A stretch of 64,000 nt of DNA. Source: JAJPKK01 sp963747835. Its GTDB lineage: Bacteria; Pseudomonadota; Alphaproteobacteria; Rhizobiales; Xanthobacteraceae. The notes beneath the pieces were generated by a model that saw only the letters and a program-made list of their open reading frames with translations, ran no database searches and was not told the DNA's origin. Positions 10,132 to 18,769 of the stretch are shown piece after piece (the first letter of the stretch is position 1; every line of letters begins with the position of its first letter). A program made the translations under genes and the position numbers. The stretch covers positions 930,001 through 994,000 of the forward strand of contig CAVVGO010000005.1 in NCBI GenBank assembly GCA_963747835.1, read 5' to 3'.

Positions 10132-10632
10132 ATGCGTGCCAGATCCTGCCTGATCCCGCTCACCGCGATCGCCGCCATCGCGTTTGCCGCACAAGCATCT
10201 GCTGACGCGATGGTTCGCGAGCAGAAAGTCATTTCCAGCGCTGGTGCGCGTGCCATGGTGGACGCCTGCGCGGCTTGGGCTGAACGCAATCATCAGACGC
10301 TCGCAATGTCGGTATTGGACTGGGCGGGGAATCAGGTCGAATCCCATGCCATGGAAGGAGCCGCCGCCAATTCCATCGACACCGCTCTGCTCAAGGCAAA
10401 ATCGGCGCTCCGGTGGCGCCGGCCGACCTCGGAAATGAACAAGATCGTGCGCTCGGGCCAAAATCTGGCGCCCACTTTCATGCACGATTTTCCCCAACCT
10501 GGCGCTTTGCCGATCGTGGTCAACGGCGAGGTGATCGGCTCCATGGGGGTTTCTAGTGCCGACGGCGAAAAATGCGCCCAAGCCGCGATCGACGCGGTGT
10601 TCACGAAACAAGGGGCCTCCGCATCGCCGTAA
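10132..10632 (+). CDS. GlcG/HbpS-family exported protein
   Basis: A 166-aa protein with a clear signal peptide (residues 1-25, ending ASADA) and the GlcG/HbpS (DUF336) domain. Family landmarks are ARAMVDACAAWAERN, SVLDWAGN, a lysine-rich helix ALLKAKSAL, LPIVVNGEVIGSMGVS and GEKCAQAAIDAV. Members bind haem or small organic compounds in the periplasm, or act as accessory proteins of two-component systems or glycolate metabolism. The ATG at 10132 follows a strong GAGGAGG site. A terminator follows, so it is probably a single-gene unit. The ligand is unknown. Confidence 0.85.
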   Translation: MRARSCLIPLTAIAAIAFAAQASADAMVREQKVISSAGARAMVDACAAWAERNHQTLAMSVLDWAGNQVESHAMEGAAANSIDTALLKAKSALRWRRPTSEMNKIVRSGQNLAPTFMHDFPQPGALPIVVNGEVIGSMGVSSADGEKCAQAAIDAVFTKQGASASP

Positions 10633-10721
10633 GCCGTGTGATCGTTCGGACCGAAGCTCTTCGCAGCCCAAAGTCCGAACGCGACGGTGACGTGCGTTCG
10701 CTCCGGTTTGGGGGAAGCAGC

Positions 10722-10752
10722 GCCACGGCCTCCGGCTGTGGCCTTCTTTGAT
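10722..10752 (+). terminator. Rho-independent terminator after the GlcG-like gene
   Basis: GCCACGGCC (10722-10730), loop TCC, GGCTGTGGC (10734-10742) form a nine-pair stem with one G-T pair, followed by CTTCTTTGATT. The remainder of 10633-10988 holds no gene or repeat that I can see. Confidence 0.75.
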
Positions 10753-10988
10753 TGCGCCTATCGATACCCTGCATGCCAAATCATGTTGGCGGGGTCTGCA
10801 AATCTCGTCTTCAAAGCGTCGGCAAATCCGGTATCACGGAACAAACAATTTTGGCCCCGGCGTTAACGCGCGCGAACCCATGATGGGAGATTTGAGCGCG
10901 AACGCCAGCATGAATTCCCATCCGAAGGAGTTGATTACCTGCGGAGGACAATGCCTGCGCTGCAATTTGCACGGTCATCGTCGATGGG

Positions 10989-12008
10989 ATGGAAAAATCC
11001 ATGATCGAATTTATGGCACGATGCGCGCTGGCGTCATTCGGGTTGTGGCCGGCCTTGTCGGCGGCCGAGCCGATCACGCTCAAACTGGCGTTTTTTGGCT
11101 CCGACCGATCGGTGACCTATCGCGGCGCGATCAAGCCTTTCATCGATGCCGTCAATGCCGACGCCAAGGGTCTGGTCAAAATTGACCTTTATTCCGGAGG
11201 CATCCTCGGAAAGGAGATCGCCCTGCAGCCCCAAGTCGTGCTGGATGGCGCGGCCGACATTGCATTCGTCATTCCCGGGTACACGCCGGACCGGTTCCCC
11301 GACAACTCGGTCATCGAACTGCCGGGCCTGCTGCGGGAAATACGCGAAGCAACCCTCGTTTATACGTATCTGACCGCGATCGATGCGCTCAAGGGGTATG
11401 AAGATTTTTTCGTGATCGGTGCATTCGTGACCGAGCCGGTATCCATCCACAGCCGGATGCCGATCAACTCAATCGGGGACCTGAAAGGAAAGCAAATCCG
11501 TGTGAACAACACCGGAGAGGGCGCGGCGCTTGAAAAGCTTGGGGCGATACCGGTGTTGATGCAGATCACCCAGATTTCCGATGCCCTCAGCCGTGGCAGC
11601 ATCGATGGCGCCGCGGTGTCGAGATCGCCGCTGGCCGATTATGGCATCAAACGTGCTGCCGCATCCCACTACTTCCTCGAAGCCAACGGAGCGCCGCTTG
11701 CCCTCCTGATGAACCGAAAGAAGTTCGATGCACTGCCGCCGCCTGCCCAAGACATCATCCGGAAGTATAGCGGTGCCTGGTTGGCCGGGCAATTCATTGA
11801 GACCTATGAGGCTGCCGTCGCACAGGTGATGGCGCAGCTGAGATCAGAACCCAATCGCACGCTGATCTTTCCGTCGCAGGCGGACCTCGATATTGCGGAT
11901 GTTGCCTTCAAGTCGGTCATCGCGGAGTGGACTGCCGAAAGCCCACACCATCGAGAACTGCTGGGATTGGTGGAATCGGAGATTTCGAAGCTGCGGTCGG
12001 ACCGGTAG
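10989..12008 (+). CDS. DctP-family (TRAP-type) periplasmic binding protein
   Basis: Periplasmic solute receptor of the DctP family, usually for organic acids. A signal peptide ends near LSAAEP (about residue 26). Family landmarks include KIDLYSGGILGKE, QPQVVLDGAADIAFV, DLKGKQIRV and SRGSIDGA. Start 10989 gives MEKSMIEF; ATG 11001 is an alternative. No DctQ or DctM membrane subunits are nearby. Instead the next gene, 7 nt downstream, encodes a membrane GGDEF/EAL enzyme. The receptor may therefore deliver a ligand signal to that enzyme rather than to a transporter; this is inference. Confidence 0.85.
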   Translation: MEKSMIEFMARCALASFGLWPALSAAEPITLKLAFFGSDRSVTYRGAIKPFIDAVNADAKGLVKIDLYSGGILGKEIALQPQVVLDGAADIAFVIPGYTPDRFPDNSVIELPGLLREIREATLVYTYLTAIDALKGYEDFFVIGAFVTEPVSIHSRMPINSIGDLKGKQIRVNNTGEGAALEKLGAIPVLMQITQISDALSRGSIDGAAVSRSPLADYGIKRAAASHYFLEANGAPLALLMNRKKFDALPPPAQDIIRKYSGAWLAGQFIETYEAAVAQVMAQLRSEPNRTLIFPSQADLDIADVAFKSVIAEWTAESPHHRELLGLVESEISKLRSDR

Positions 12009-12015
12009 TGCGGCA

Positions 12016-14002
12016 ATGTTCTCGATCGCCAAAATGTCAATTCGACGCAACATCGGGGTCCTCGTTCTCGTGCTCGCCATTCTGGTGGGCGGCACATGGG
12101 CGACCGTGAGGATCACGACCAATCATTTGCTGTATCAAGATGCCACGTCGAATGCTCGTGCCTGGGCGCTTTACATGGCGGACAATGTCGCGGATTTAGA
12201 GCAAATCGCCGGTGGCGAACAGCCATCCGCCGCCAGCATGGCATTCTTCGAAAGCGCTCGAAAGGCCGGCCAGGTGTTTCGCTACGAGATATTCAACCGC
12301 GAAGGATATTCCCAACTGGTGTCGGAACATGGACGGATCGCCCTCGTTGATTTGTCCGAACACAACATTGACGCGGCTCGTTCCATTCAGACGGCTCAAC
12401 CCGTTGTCGATGTGAGGGAAGGCGGAATCCCCCGATCTACCGCTATTTTTTGCACAGGCTTATGTCCCGGTCGTGGCCGGCGGTCGACCCATCGCGATCG
12501 TGGCGGCATATCTCGACGAGACCGAGCAACGCGACTATTTCTACCACACGTTCGTGGCGGCAGCGGTATGCCTCTGTCTGATTACCGCACTGGCATTCAC
12601 GGTGCCGGCGATAGCTTGGTACCGCCGCACCAAAGAAAAGCAGGTCGCCGACCGGCGCATCCGCTTCCTCGCGCACCATGACGCCCTCACCGGCCTGACG
12701 AACCGTCCGTACTTGATCGAAAAATTGGACAGGATGCTCGCTGCCTCGTTGCCGCGAAGCGGCGCCCTCGCGGTGCATTTCATCGATTTGGATCGTTTCA
12801 AGGAGGTCAACGATAGCCTCGGTCATGACGCCGGTGATTACCTGCTCACGACGATCGGCGAGCGCCTGCGGGCGGCGACCCGGCCGGACGACCTGATCGC
12901 GCGCCTGGGTGGTGACGAATTCATCGTGGTTCAACCTAGTGTGCTCAATCATGATGAGGTCGAGGCATTCGCTCATCGGCTCAGGTCCGCTTTGGCCGTC
13001 CCGGTGCGGTTCAACGAGCATGAGATCATGATCACGGCGACCATCGGGGTCGCGGTCGCGCCAGCGGATGGTTCCTCCCCTCAACGCCTTTTGAAGAGCG
13101 CCGATCTGGCGCTTTACCAGGCCAAAGCGGACGGTCGCAATTGCATCCGGTTCTTCCTGCCGGAAATGGACAGCGATCTGCAATCGAGAATCGAGCTCGA
13201 GAGAATCATCCGCCATGCCGTGCTTCATGACGGCTTCGAGTTATACTACCAGCCGCTCTTCGAAATGTCTCATCGCAGCCTCATCGGCTTCGAGGCGCTG
13301 GTACGCCTGCGCAAGGCGGATGGAACGCTGATAGCACCGCTGGACTTCATTCCGGTTGCGGAAGAGATGCGGCTCATCGACAAGATCGGAGCATGGGTGT
13401 TGCGCGAGGCGTGCCGCACCGCCGCGACCTGGCCGGAGCACCTGACGGTTGCGGTCAATCTCTCGCCGGCCCAATTCCTGGCGGGCAGCGTCAGCGACGT
13501 CGTCGCCACGGTGCTGAAAGAAACCGGGCTTGCGGCGCGACGGCTCGAACTGGAGATCACCGAGACCCTGCTGCTCGGAGATACTGAAGCCATCATGGCG
13601 GAACTGCATAAGCTCAAGGCGATGGGCGTGGCAATCGCGATGGACGATTTCGGGACCGGTTATTCGAGTTTGAGCTATCTGTGGCGATTCCCGTTCGACA
13701 AGATCAAGATCGACGCCAGCTTCATGCAGGGCTTCGAAGGCGCCGAACGTGAGGACGCCCAGACGGTGGTGAGAACCATCATCGCGCTCGGACGCGAGTT
13801 GAACATGCGGGTGACCGTCGAAGGCGTCGAGACCGCCAAACAGGTTGACTTTCTAGCCCAGGTCGACGGCGATCAGGCCCAGGGGTTTTATTTCGGCCGA
13901 CCGATTCCCACCTCGGAGGTTGGCGCAAATATTCTCGCGGATTTTCAACGGCGGCAGGTGCCCACGTTCAAGGCCGAGGCCCAATCGCAACTCGTCAATT
14001 AG
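12016..14002 (+). CDS. Membrane GGDEF-EAL cyclic-di-GMP enzyme, one frameshift
   Basis: Makes and/or degrades cyclic di-GMP. A transmembrane helix (about residues 12-32), a periplasmic domain of some 120 residues, and a second helix (about 175-200) precede the catalytic domains. GGDEF is intact (RLGGDEF), with an inhibitory-site motif RPDD five residues before it. The EAL domain shows GFEALVRL, DDFGTGYSSL, VEGVET and QGFYFGRPIP, so both activities look possible. A run of five C at 12429-12433 contains one extra base; removing it gives GGIPDLPLFFAQAYVP and a 661-aa protein. The gene lies 7 nt after a DctP-type receptor gene, suggesting co-expression. Confidence 0.88.
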
Positions 14003-14039
14003 ATCGGACTCCGATGATGTTGAGCCGCCTCTCGAAGTC

Positions 14040-14123
14040 ATGGCCGGGCTCGTCCCGGCCATCCACGCCTTTCTCGCTCGATTGCCTAAGGCACACGTGG
14101 ATGCCCGCGACCAGCGCGGGCAT
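14040..14123. repeat. Extragenic palindromes, two units
   Basis: ATGGCCGGG-ctcgt-CCCGGCCAT (14040-14062) has the same arms as the element at 6593-6615. A second unit ATGCCCGCG-accag-CGCGGGCAT occupies 14101-14123. Both sit between the end of the GGDEF-EAL gene and a convergent gene, where they may also aid transcription termination. Nothing else is seen in 14188-14327. Confidence 0.8.
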
Positions 14124-14137
14124 GACGATGGAGGAAG

Positions 14138-14187
14138 ACGACGGACAGAGACGACGGACAGAGACGACGGACAGAGACGACGGAGAG
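14138..14187. repeat. 13-bp tandem repeat, 3.8 copies
   Basis: The unit ACGACGGACAGAG occurs at 14138-14150, 14151-14163 and 14164-14176, followed by a partial copy to 14187. It lies in the intergenic space directly after the palindromes. Confidence 0.9.
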
Positions 14188-14327
14188 CGGTGTTTCGATC
14201 GCACCGGAACATGCTCTAGCGGCGCGCGGGCTAAGGTGCTCTTCGCCCCGCGCCCACGCGGGCAGGCCGGGCAGGGCGGGCGCGCTTCGTCCGCCCCACT
14301 CCTGGTTCCACTCGATCAGGATCAGCT

Positions 14328-14996
14328 CTAGCCTCCGGCGCAGTATGAACAGCCGCCTTCCTGGGCGCGGTTCACGCCCCAGGTTCCTGATGGAATGATC
14401 GTGATCCCCGGTATGACGTTTGCGGCCCATTCCTTGGCGGCGTCGTCCGCGCTTACTCCGGCGTTGCCGGCGAGCATTTTGCTTTGAACCTGCAGCGCGA
14501 CGTTGCATGCGCCGACCACTGCGCCCTTTGCCAGCAACCGGTCAAGTGCGATGTCGTCGACGATCAGGACGCCGGATTTCGGGTGAAAGAACGGGTTTTT
14601 CACCGCGGGCGCTTTCGTCTCGGGATCGGTGATCTTGAATGTCTCGCCGATCTTGTATTTTGCCCACATCGCATCGCCGAGCGCGATCGGGAAGGCTCCG
14701 TGACGCAAAATGATCACCGCGGTCGCCGATTCGTTGGGAGCCAGGAACGTGTAGGCAAATGCGAGCGGAAATCCCGAATTGACCTCATAGGCGTCCACCA
14801 CCTGACGATGGCGCCCTTTCAGCGCTCCAGGCCAATCCGGCCCGTCGGTTCGTACGGGCGCCGGCTGGGCGCGCAACGCACCCGGTGTGGCGGCTGCCAT
14901 GAGCCCAGCGATTCCGAGCGTCATTGCGCCGCCGATCCGGCGCAGGACTCCGCGGCGTGCCGTCAGATCAACCGTGGTTTGAATCAAATCGTTCAT
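14328..14996 (-). CDS. Exported DsrE-like protein with C-terminal cysteine pair
   Basis: A 222-aa protein with an arginine-rich N-terminus (TARRGVLRRIGG) and a hydrophobic segment ending near LRAQP, consistent with export. The body (VVDAYEVNSGFPLAFAYTFL, AVIILRHGAFPIAL, GAVVGACNVALQVQSKML) resembles DsrE/DsrF-type folds of small sulfur-related proteins. It ends in GCSYCAGG, a CxxC pair that could bind metal or be redox-active. The catalytic role is unknown and the DsrE assignment is by eye only. The next gene in the same direction starts upstream at 15393, with only 34 nt between its stop and this start, so the two may be co-transcribed. Confidence 0.6.
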   Translation of the reverse strand: MNDLIQTTVDLTARRGVLRRIGGAMTLGIAGLMAAATPGALRAQPAPVRTDGPDWPGALKGRHRQVVDAYEVNSGFPLAFAYTFLAPNESATAVIILRHGAFPIALGDAMWAKYKIGETFKITDPETKAPAVKNPFFHPKSGVLIVDDIALDRLLAKGAVVGACNVALQVQSKMLAGNAGVSADDAAKEWAANVIPGITIIPSGTWGVNRAQEGGCSYCAGG

Positions 14997-15030
14997 GTGC
15001 TCCTCCTGTTGAGTAATCTGCTCTTCGCCT

Positions 15031-15393
15031 TCATTCGTCCCACGCCTGGACGACCGTTTGTTTTGCGATTTTGCCGCCTTTCAGTTCCAGGATCGCGACA
15101 CAAAATACCTTTGCGCCGTCGGGGTATGTGCAAGACTGCGTGAAGGCGAGGCGGTTGCCGTCGGCAATGGTGGTCTCGACCTTGTGGGTCATCACGCGGC
15201 CGCAGATGTCGTCCCAGAACGTGGCGATGGCCGACCTGCCCTTGACCTCGCGCGGTCGGCTCGGCGGATTGTTGTGGTCGACGACGCCCAGAACAGCGTC
15301 ATCAGCGTAGAATTGAGCAAGCATGCGCCCGTCGCGGTTTTCAATGGCGTGCTTGATTGCCGTGCCGGTCACTCCATCAGTCATCGTGGTCAT
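15031..15393 (-). CDS. SnoaL-like / NTF2-fold protein
   Basis: A 120-aa single-domain protein of the cone-shaped NTF2-like fold: AIKHAIENRDGRMLAQFYADDAVL, then KGRSAIATFWDDI and FCVAILELKGGKIAKQTVV. Such proteins act as small hydrolases, isomerases or ligand-binding domains; the function here is open. An upstream in-frame extension is possible, but the ATG at 15393 has AAAGGAG at the right distance and the domain begins there. It precedes the DsrE-like gene on the same strand. Confidence 0.75.
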   Translation of the reverse strand: MTTMTDGVTGTAIKHAIENRDGRMLAQFYADDAVLGVVDHNNPPSRPREVKGRSAIATFWDDICGRVMTHKVETTIADGNRLAFTQSCTYPDGAKVFCVAILELKGGKIAKQTVVQAWDE

Positions 15394-15552
15394 GGCGTTC
15401 TCCTTTTTGGCGATCGGTGCGCGGATTTCCCGGCTCACCTCATTGGTTTCTGCGGCCGCCGCCATGGTTGCATAGTTACGGAAAACCAAGCTCACCGCTT
15501 CGCCCAAGCGGGCCATTTGCGCGATGGCCCGTTCGGGCCACGCCGCCGCATG

Positions 15553-17103
15553 TCAGGAATTCCGCTCGCGTCCAACCAAGGCAGCGGCGGCTGCTCGGGT
15601 CGGCAAATCAAGTTTGAGAAGGATGTTGGCGACGTGGCGCTTGACGGTGTGGTCGCTGAGCTTGAGCGCGTGTGCGATTGCGGTGTTACTCAATCCATCC
15701 GCCACCAGTCCCAAAACCTCGCGCTCGCGCGCGCTGAGCGTCTCGATGCCGCCCGTTCGCGCGGCGCGGGCTTGAGGTTCCAGGTGCTGCTCGGTCGTGA
15801 CCGCGAGCAGACGCAGTGCGCCGTCGATCCCCTCGACCGTCGCGCCTTCACATTCGACAAAATGCAGCCCCGAACCGGGGACGAGGTCCTTGACGATGCC
15901 CGAAACAAGCGTCTCCCCGGGCTTTGCCCGGGCTGCGATCCGCTCGGTGATATTGAGCGCGAGTTCGGTCACGGTGTCACCGTGAACCTCGACTTCGCCG
16001 GTATGCATGCCGATCGCAAGCCGCAGGTCGAGCACCTCGGCGGCCTCGCAAAGTGCGATCGCACATCGCACCGCGCGCACCGGGCCGTCGAACCGGGCGC
16101 TGATCTCGGTGCCGACGCCGAGAGGATGACCGCCATGACGCGCAATAGTGTCAGCCGCGCTTTCGCGGAGCCGGTCGACTCGCTCGTTCCAAAGCCGATC
16201 AGCGAATGGAGCGTGCTTCGCCCCACCCGTCAACCGCGTCATGATGAGCGTGGCGAGCACGCGGTCGGGATTCGGGGCAGGGCGTTCGCCGGTAAGAAAT
16301 TCCTCGACCTTGTCGACCACAAGATCGATGTCACCGGTCCAGATCGGATGATCCCGGCCCGGCACCTCGATGAAGCGGGCGCCGTGGATCTTCTGGGCAA
16401 GATAGCGTCCGCCCGCGATCTTGACGCGCGCATCGTTCGCGCGGTGGATCACAAGGGTTGGGACGCGAATGCCGGCAAGCGCGTGGCGCACATCGATCTG
16501 TGCATTCATGCGCGCGAGCGTGATTGCCGCCGATGGACTGACCGACAGACGCTCCAAACGCGCCCACCAAGCTTTGAAGTGCGCGTCGTCGACACGACCC
16601 GGCGCAAAAGCCGCCAGCGAGGCACCGCTTCCCCACGTCCGCTCGGCACTGTTCACGAACGACGCCAGTGCGTCCGGCCCCAGCACCCAGGTATGGAAAT
16701 GCGCGTAACCGCCATATAGCACGAGGGCGCGCGTGCGCTCCGGATAGGTGGCAGCGAACAAAATCGACATCGGGGCGCCTTCCGAAGCGCCGAGCAGCGC
16801 CGCCCGGCCGCTGCCGGCGGCATCCATGACGGCGCGAACGTCGTCCATGCGGGTTTCGAGGCTTGGCAAATCGCGATTGTTGACCCGATCGCTGAGGCCG
16901 GTACCGCGTTTGTCAAACTGGATCAGCCGCGTGAATGTGCCGAGTCGCTTGAGCAGGTGACTGTAGCCCGGGTCTTCCCAATGTACGTCCAGATTGGAGA
17001 GGAAGCCGGGCACAAAGACGAGATCGATCGGGCCATTGCCAATCACCTGATAGGCAATCCGAACGTCGCCACTCTTTGCATACCGCGTCTCGGGCGATCT
17101 CAT
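15553..17103 (-). CDS. Alpha/beta hydrolase - degenerate cyclase - LuxR HTH fusion regulator
   Basis: A three-part soluble protein of about 516 aa. Residues 1-270 form an alpha/beta hydrolase with LVFVPGFLSN, a nucleophile elbow GASEGAP and a catalytic histidine in PGRDHPIW. Residues 270-430 resemble a class III nucleotide cyclase, but the usual metal aspartates are absent: the LFTDIVGST position reads LIMTRLTGG, and GDG is replaced near GVGTEISARFDGP. The C-terminus (LSAREREVLGLVADGLSNTAIAHALKLS) is a LuxR-type helix-turn-helix. It probably acts as a ligand-responsive transcription factor. ATG 17103 is chosen because a TATAAT (17134-17139, minus) lies within the alternative 17151 start. Confidence 0.8.
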   Translation of the reverse strand: MRSPETRYAKSGDVRIAYQVIGNGPIDLVFVPGFLSNLDVHWEDPGYSHLLKRLGTFTRLIQFDKRGTGLSDRVNNRDLPSLETRMDDVRAVMDAAGSGRAALLGASEGAPMSILFAATYPERTRALVLYGGYAHFHTWVLGPDALASFVNSAERTWGSGASLAAFAPGRVDDAHFKAWWARLERLSVSPSAAITLARMNAQIDVRHALAGIRVPTLVIHRANDARVKIAGGRYLAQKIHGARFIEVPGRDHPIWTGDIDLVVDKVEEFLTGERPAPNPDRVLATLIMTRLTGGAKHAPFADRLWNERVDRLRESAADTIARHGGHPLGVGTEISARFDGPVRAVRCAIALCEAAEVLDLRLAIGMHTGEVEVHGDTVTELALNITERIAARAKPGETLVSGIVKDLVPGSGLHFVECEGATVEGIDGALRLLAVTTEQHLEPQARAARTGGIETLSAREREVLGLVADGLSNTAIAHALKLSDHTVKRHVANILLKLDLPTRAAAAALVGRERNS

Positions 17104-17388
17104 GTGGTCCACGAGAGATGAGCCGGCAATGCCATTATACCATGGCGGCAAGCCAACGACGCTCGAAATTCGGCTGCCACGGCCGTAAAATCAATGCTCC
17201 ATGGAACGGCGGATTCAGGCAAATGGCGCCGGGCCAGGCGGTCAGCCAGCACGTTCGCGCGGCCTCCGGAAGCGGCCGTCGGCACGGTGCAGCGCGCTGG
17301 TGTCGGAAGGACCATTCCGACCGTCTAAAGCATTGAATTGTCGGAGTGGCGAATTCGTGATGTGCTCTCTGGCCTGCGATTTTCAGCG

Positions 17389-17404
17389 TGGCATTCCGTT
17401 TGCA
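17389..17404 (+). promoter_or_regulatory. Sigma-54 (RpoN) promoter candidate for the liv operon
   Basis: TGGCATTCCGTTTGCA matches the -24/-12 consensus TGGCAC-R-N4-TTGCW, with GG and GC at the required spacing. It lies about 88 nt before the ATG at 17493. The rest of 17152-17388 has no gene. Confidence 0.6.
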
Positions 17405-17492
17405 TCTCACGGGCAGCACACTGACATACGTTATCGCAAAAAGGTCAGGTGTGCGGACGCGGGGAAATTCACCAACCGGGGAGTGGGGGCTC

Positions 17493-18707
17493 ATGGTTAC
17501 GCAAAACATTGGTCGGTTGATACTGGCCGCCGGATTATTGGCGGCGCAAACTGTGCTCGCGGCTGACCCGATCAAGGTCGGCGTTTCGATTGCCCTGTCG
17601 CCGCCCGGCTCGGTGCCGCAGGCGACCCAGGTGAGGGATGCCCTCGTGGTTGCGGCCAAGATGATCAACGACGGCGGCGGCGTGCTCGGCCGTCCGGTCG
17701 AACTGGTCATCGAGGACGACCAGGGCATTCCGGAAAAGGCGCGCGCCGCGGCGGAGAAACTGATCACCCTCGACAAGGTTGTGGCATTTGTGGGCGGACA
17801 TCAGAGTTCGGCGGTGCTCGCGGCGATCGAGGTCGCGCACCGCTATCACGTACCCTACATCAACACCAACGGCACTGCCGACGCGGTCCGCGAGAAGGGC
17901 TACGTGGAGGTGTTCAATCCGATCCCCTACAACAGCCGGGTCGCGGTCGGCACCGCGGCGATCATGAAAAGTCTCGGAGCCAAACGGGTGATTGGCCTGT
18001 GCGAGAATACCGATTACGGCATCGGCATGGGAAAGGTGATCGGCGAACAGCTCAAGGAGCAGGCGCCGGGCATCGATTACAAGTTTGAGGCTTTGGATCG
18101 CACCGGCAAGGATTTTCTGCCCGCGCTATTGCCCCTGAAGGCAAATCCGCCCGATGTGGTGATCAACTGCATGTTGCCGCCGGCCGCGTATATCCTGATC
18201 AACCAGCTTTATGAGCAAGGCATCGCGCCGGCACCCGGTCATTGGCTCTACGATGCCTCGGCGGTGACCGATTATCCTGATTTCTGGCGGAATGTGAGCG
18301 ACGCTGCCCCCTCGCTCATTGCATTCGATTTCTATCACCCGAAAATGCCGATGTCGGACCTCGGCAAGAAGCTCGCGGCCGCGTACAAGGCTAAGACCAC
18401 CTATGACCCCGCGCGGCTCCTGTTCCAGGCGGCCGACAGTCTGTTCTCGTTGGAACAGGCGATCAAAGCCGCGAACTCGACCGAACCGGATGCCGTGATC
18501 AAGGCGCTGGAAAATCTCAAATGGAGCGGCACGCACGGCGAGGTAACATTCTCGCTGGAGAAACGCGGCTTCCGCTATCACCAATGGATCGACGTCCCCT
18601 TTGTCATTGGCCAGATCACGGCGGTGAACCAGCCCGTCGGCGACACCAAGATCCTGCAGGACGTCGGCAAGCCGTTCGATGCTTCGCTGCTCGTGAAGCC
18701 CCGATGA
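17493..18707 (+). CDS. Branched-chain-amino-acid-type ABC transporter, substrate-binding protein
   Basis: Periplasmic receptor of the LivJ/LivK family. A signal peptide (residues 1-25, ending VLAADP) is followed by IKVGVSIALSPPGSVPQ, GGGVLGRPVELVIEDDQG, and a second lobe including AKRVIGLCENTDYGIGMGK. The ATG at 17493 has GTGGGGG before it, and the signal peptide starts there. It is the first gene of a five-gene unit with two permeases and two ATPases. The true ligand may be an amino acid, an amide, urea or an aromatic acid; sequence alone does not say. The sigma-54 promoter suggests nitrogen-responsive expression. Confidence 0.88.
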   Translation: MVTQNIGRLILAAGLLAAQTVLAADPIKVGVSIALSPPGSVPQATQVRDALVVAAKMINDGGGVLGRPVELVIEDDQGIPEKARAAAEKLITLDKVVAFVGGHQSSAVLAAIEVAHRYHVPYINTNGTADAVREKGYVEVFNPIPYNSRVAVGTAAIMKSLGAKRVIGLCENTDYGIGMGKVIGEQLKEQAPGIDYKFEALDRTGKDFLPALLPLKANPPDVVINCMLPPAAYILINQLYEQGIAPAPGHWLYDASAVTDYPDFWRNVSDAAPSLIAFDFYHPKMPMSDLGKKLAAAYKAKTTYDPARLLFQAADSLFSLEQAIKAANSTEPDAVIKALENLKWSGTHGEVTFSLEKRGFRYHQWIDVPFVIGQITAVNQPVGDTKILQDVGKPFDASLLVKPR

Positions 18708-18769
18708 ATTGCAGCCGCTGACGGGCGGGCGGGAAGGCGGAGCCGCCGCTTTCCTGTCGCCACGTTCCC

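Noticed and set aside
12443..13228. Minus-strand frames opposite the GGDEF-EAL gene
   Set aside because: The plus strand has intact GGDEF and EAL motifs; the antisense frames have no domain.
15058..16719. 553-codon plus-strand frame opposite the LuxR fusion gene
   Set aside because: The minus-strand protein has three recognisable domains; the plus frame is Arg/Asp-rich noise.
17134..17139. Minus-strand TATAAT as a confident promoter for the LuxR fusion gene
   Set aside because: No matching -35 at 16-18 bp was found; it is used only as weak support for the shorter start.
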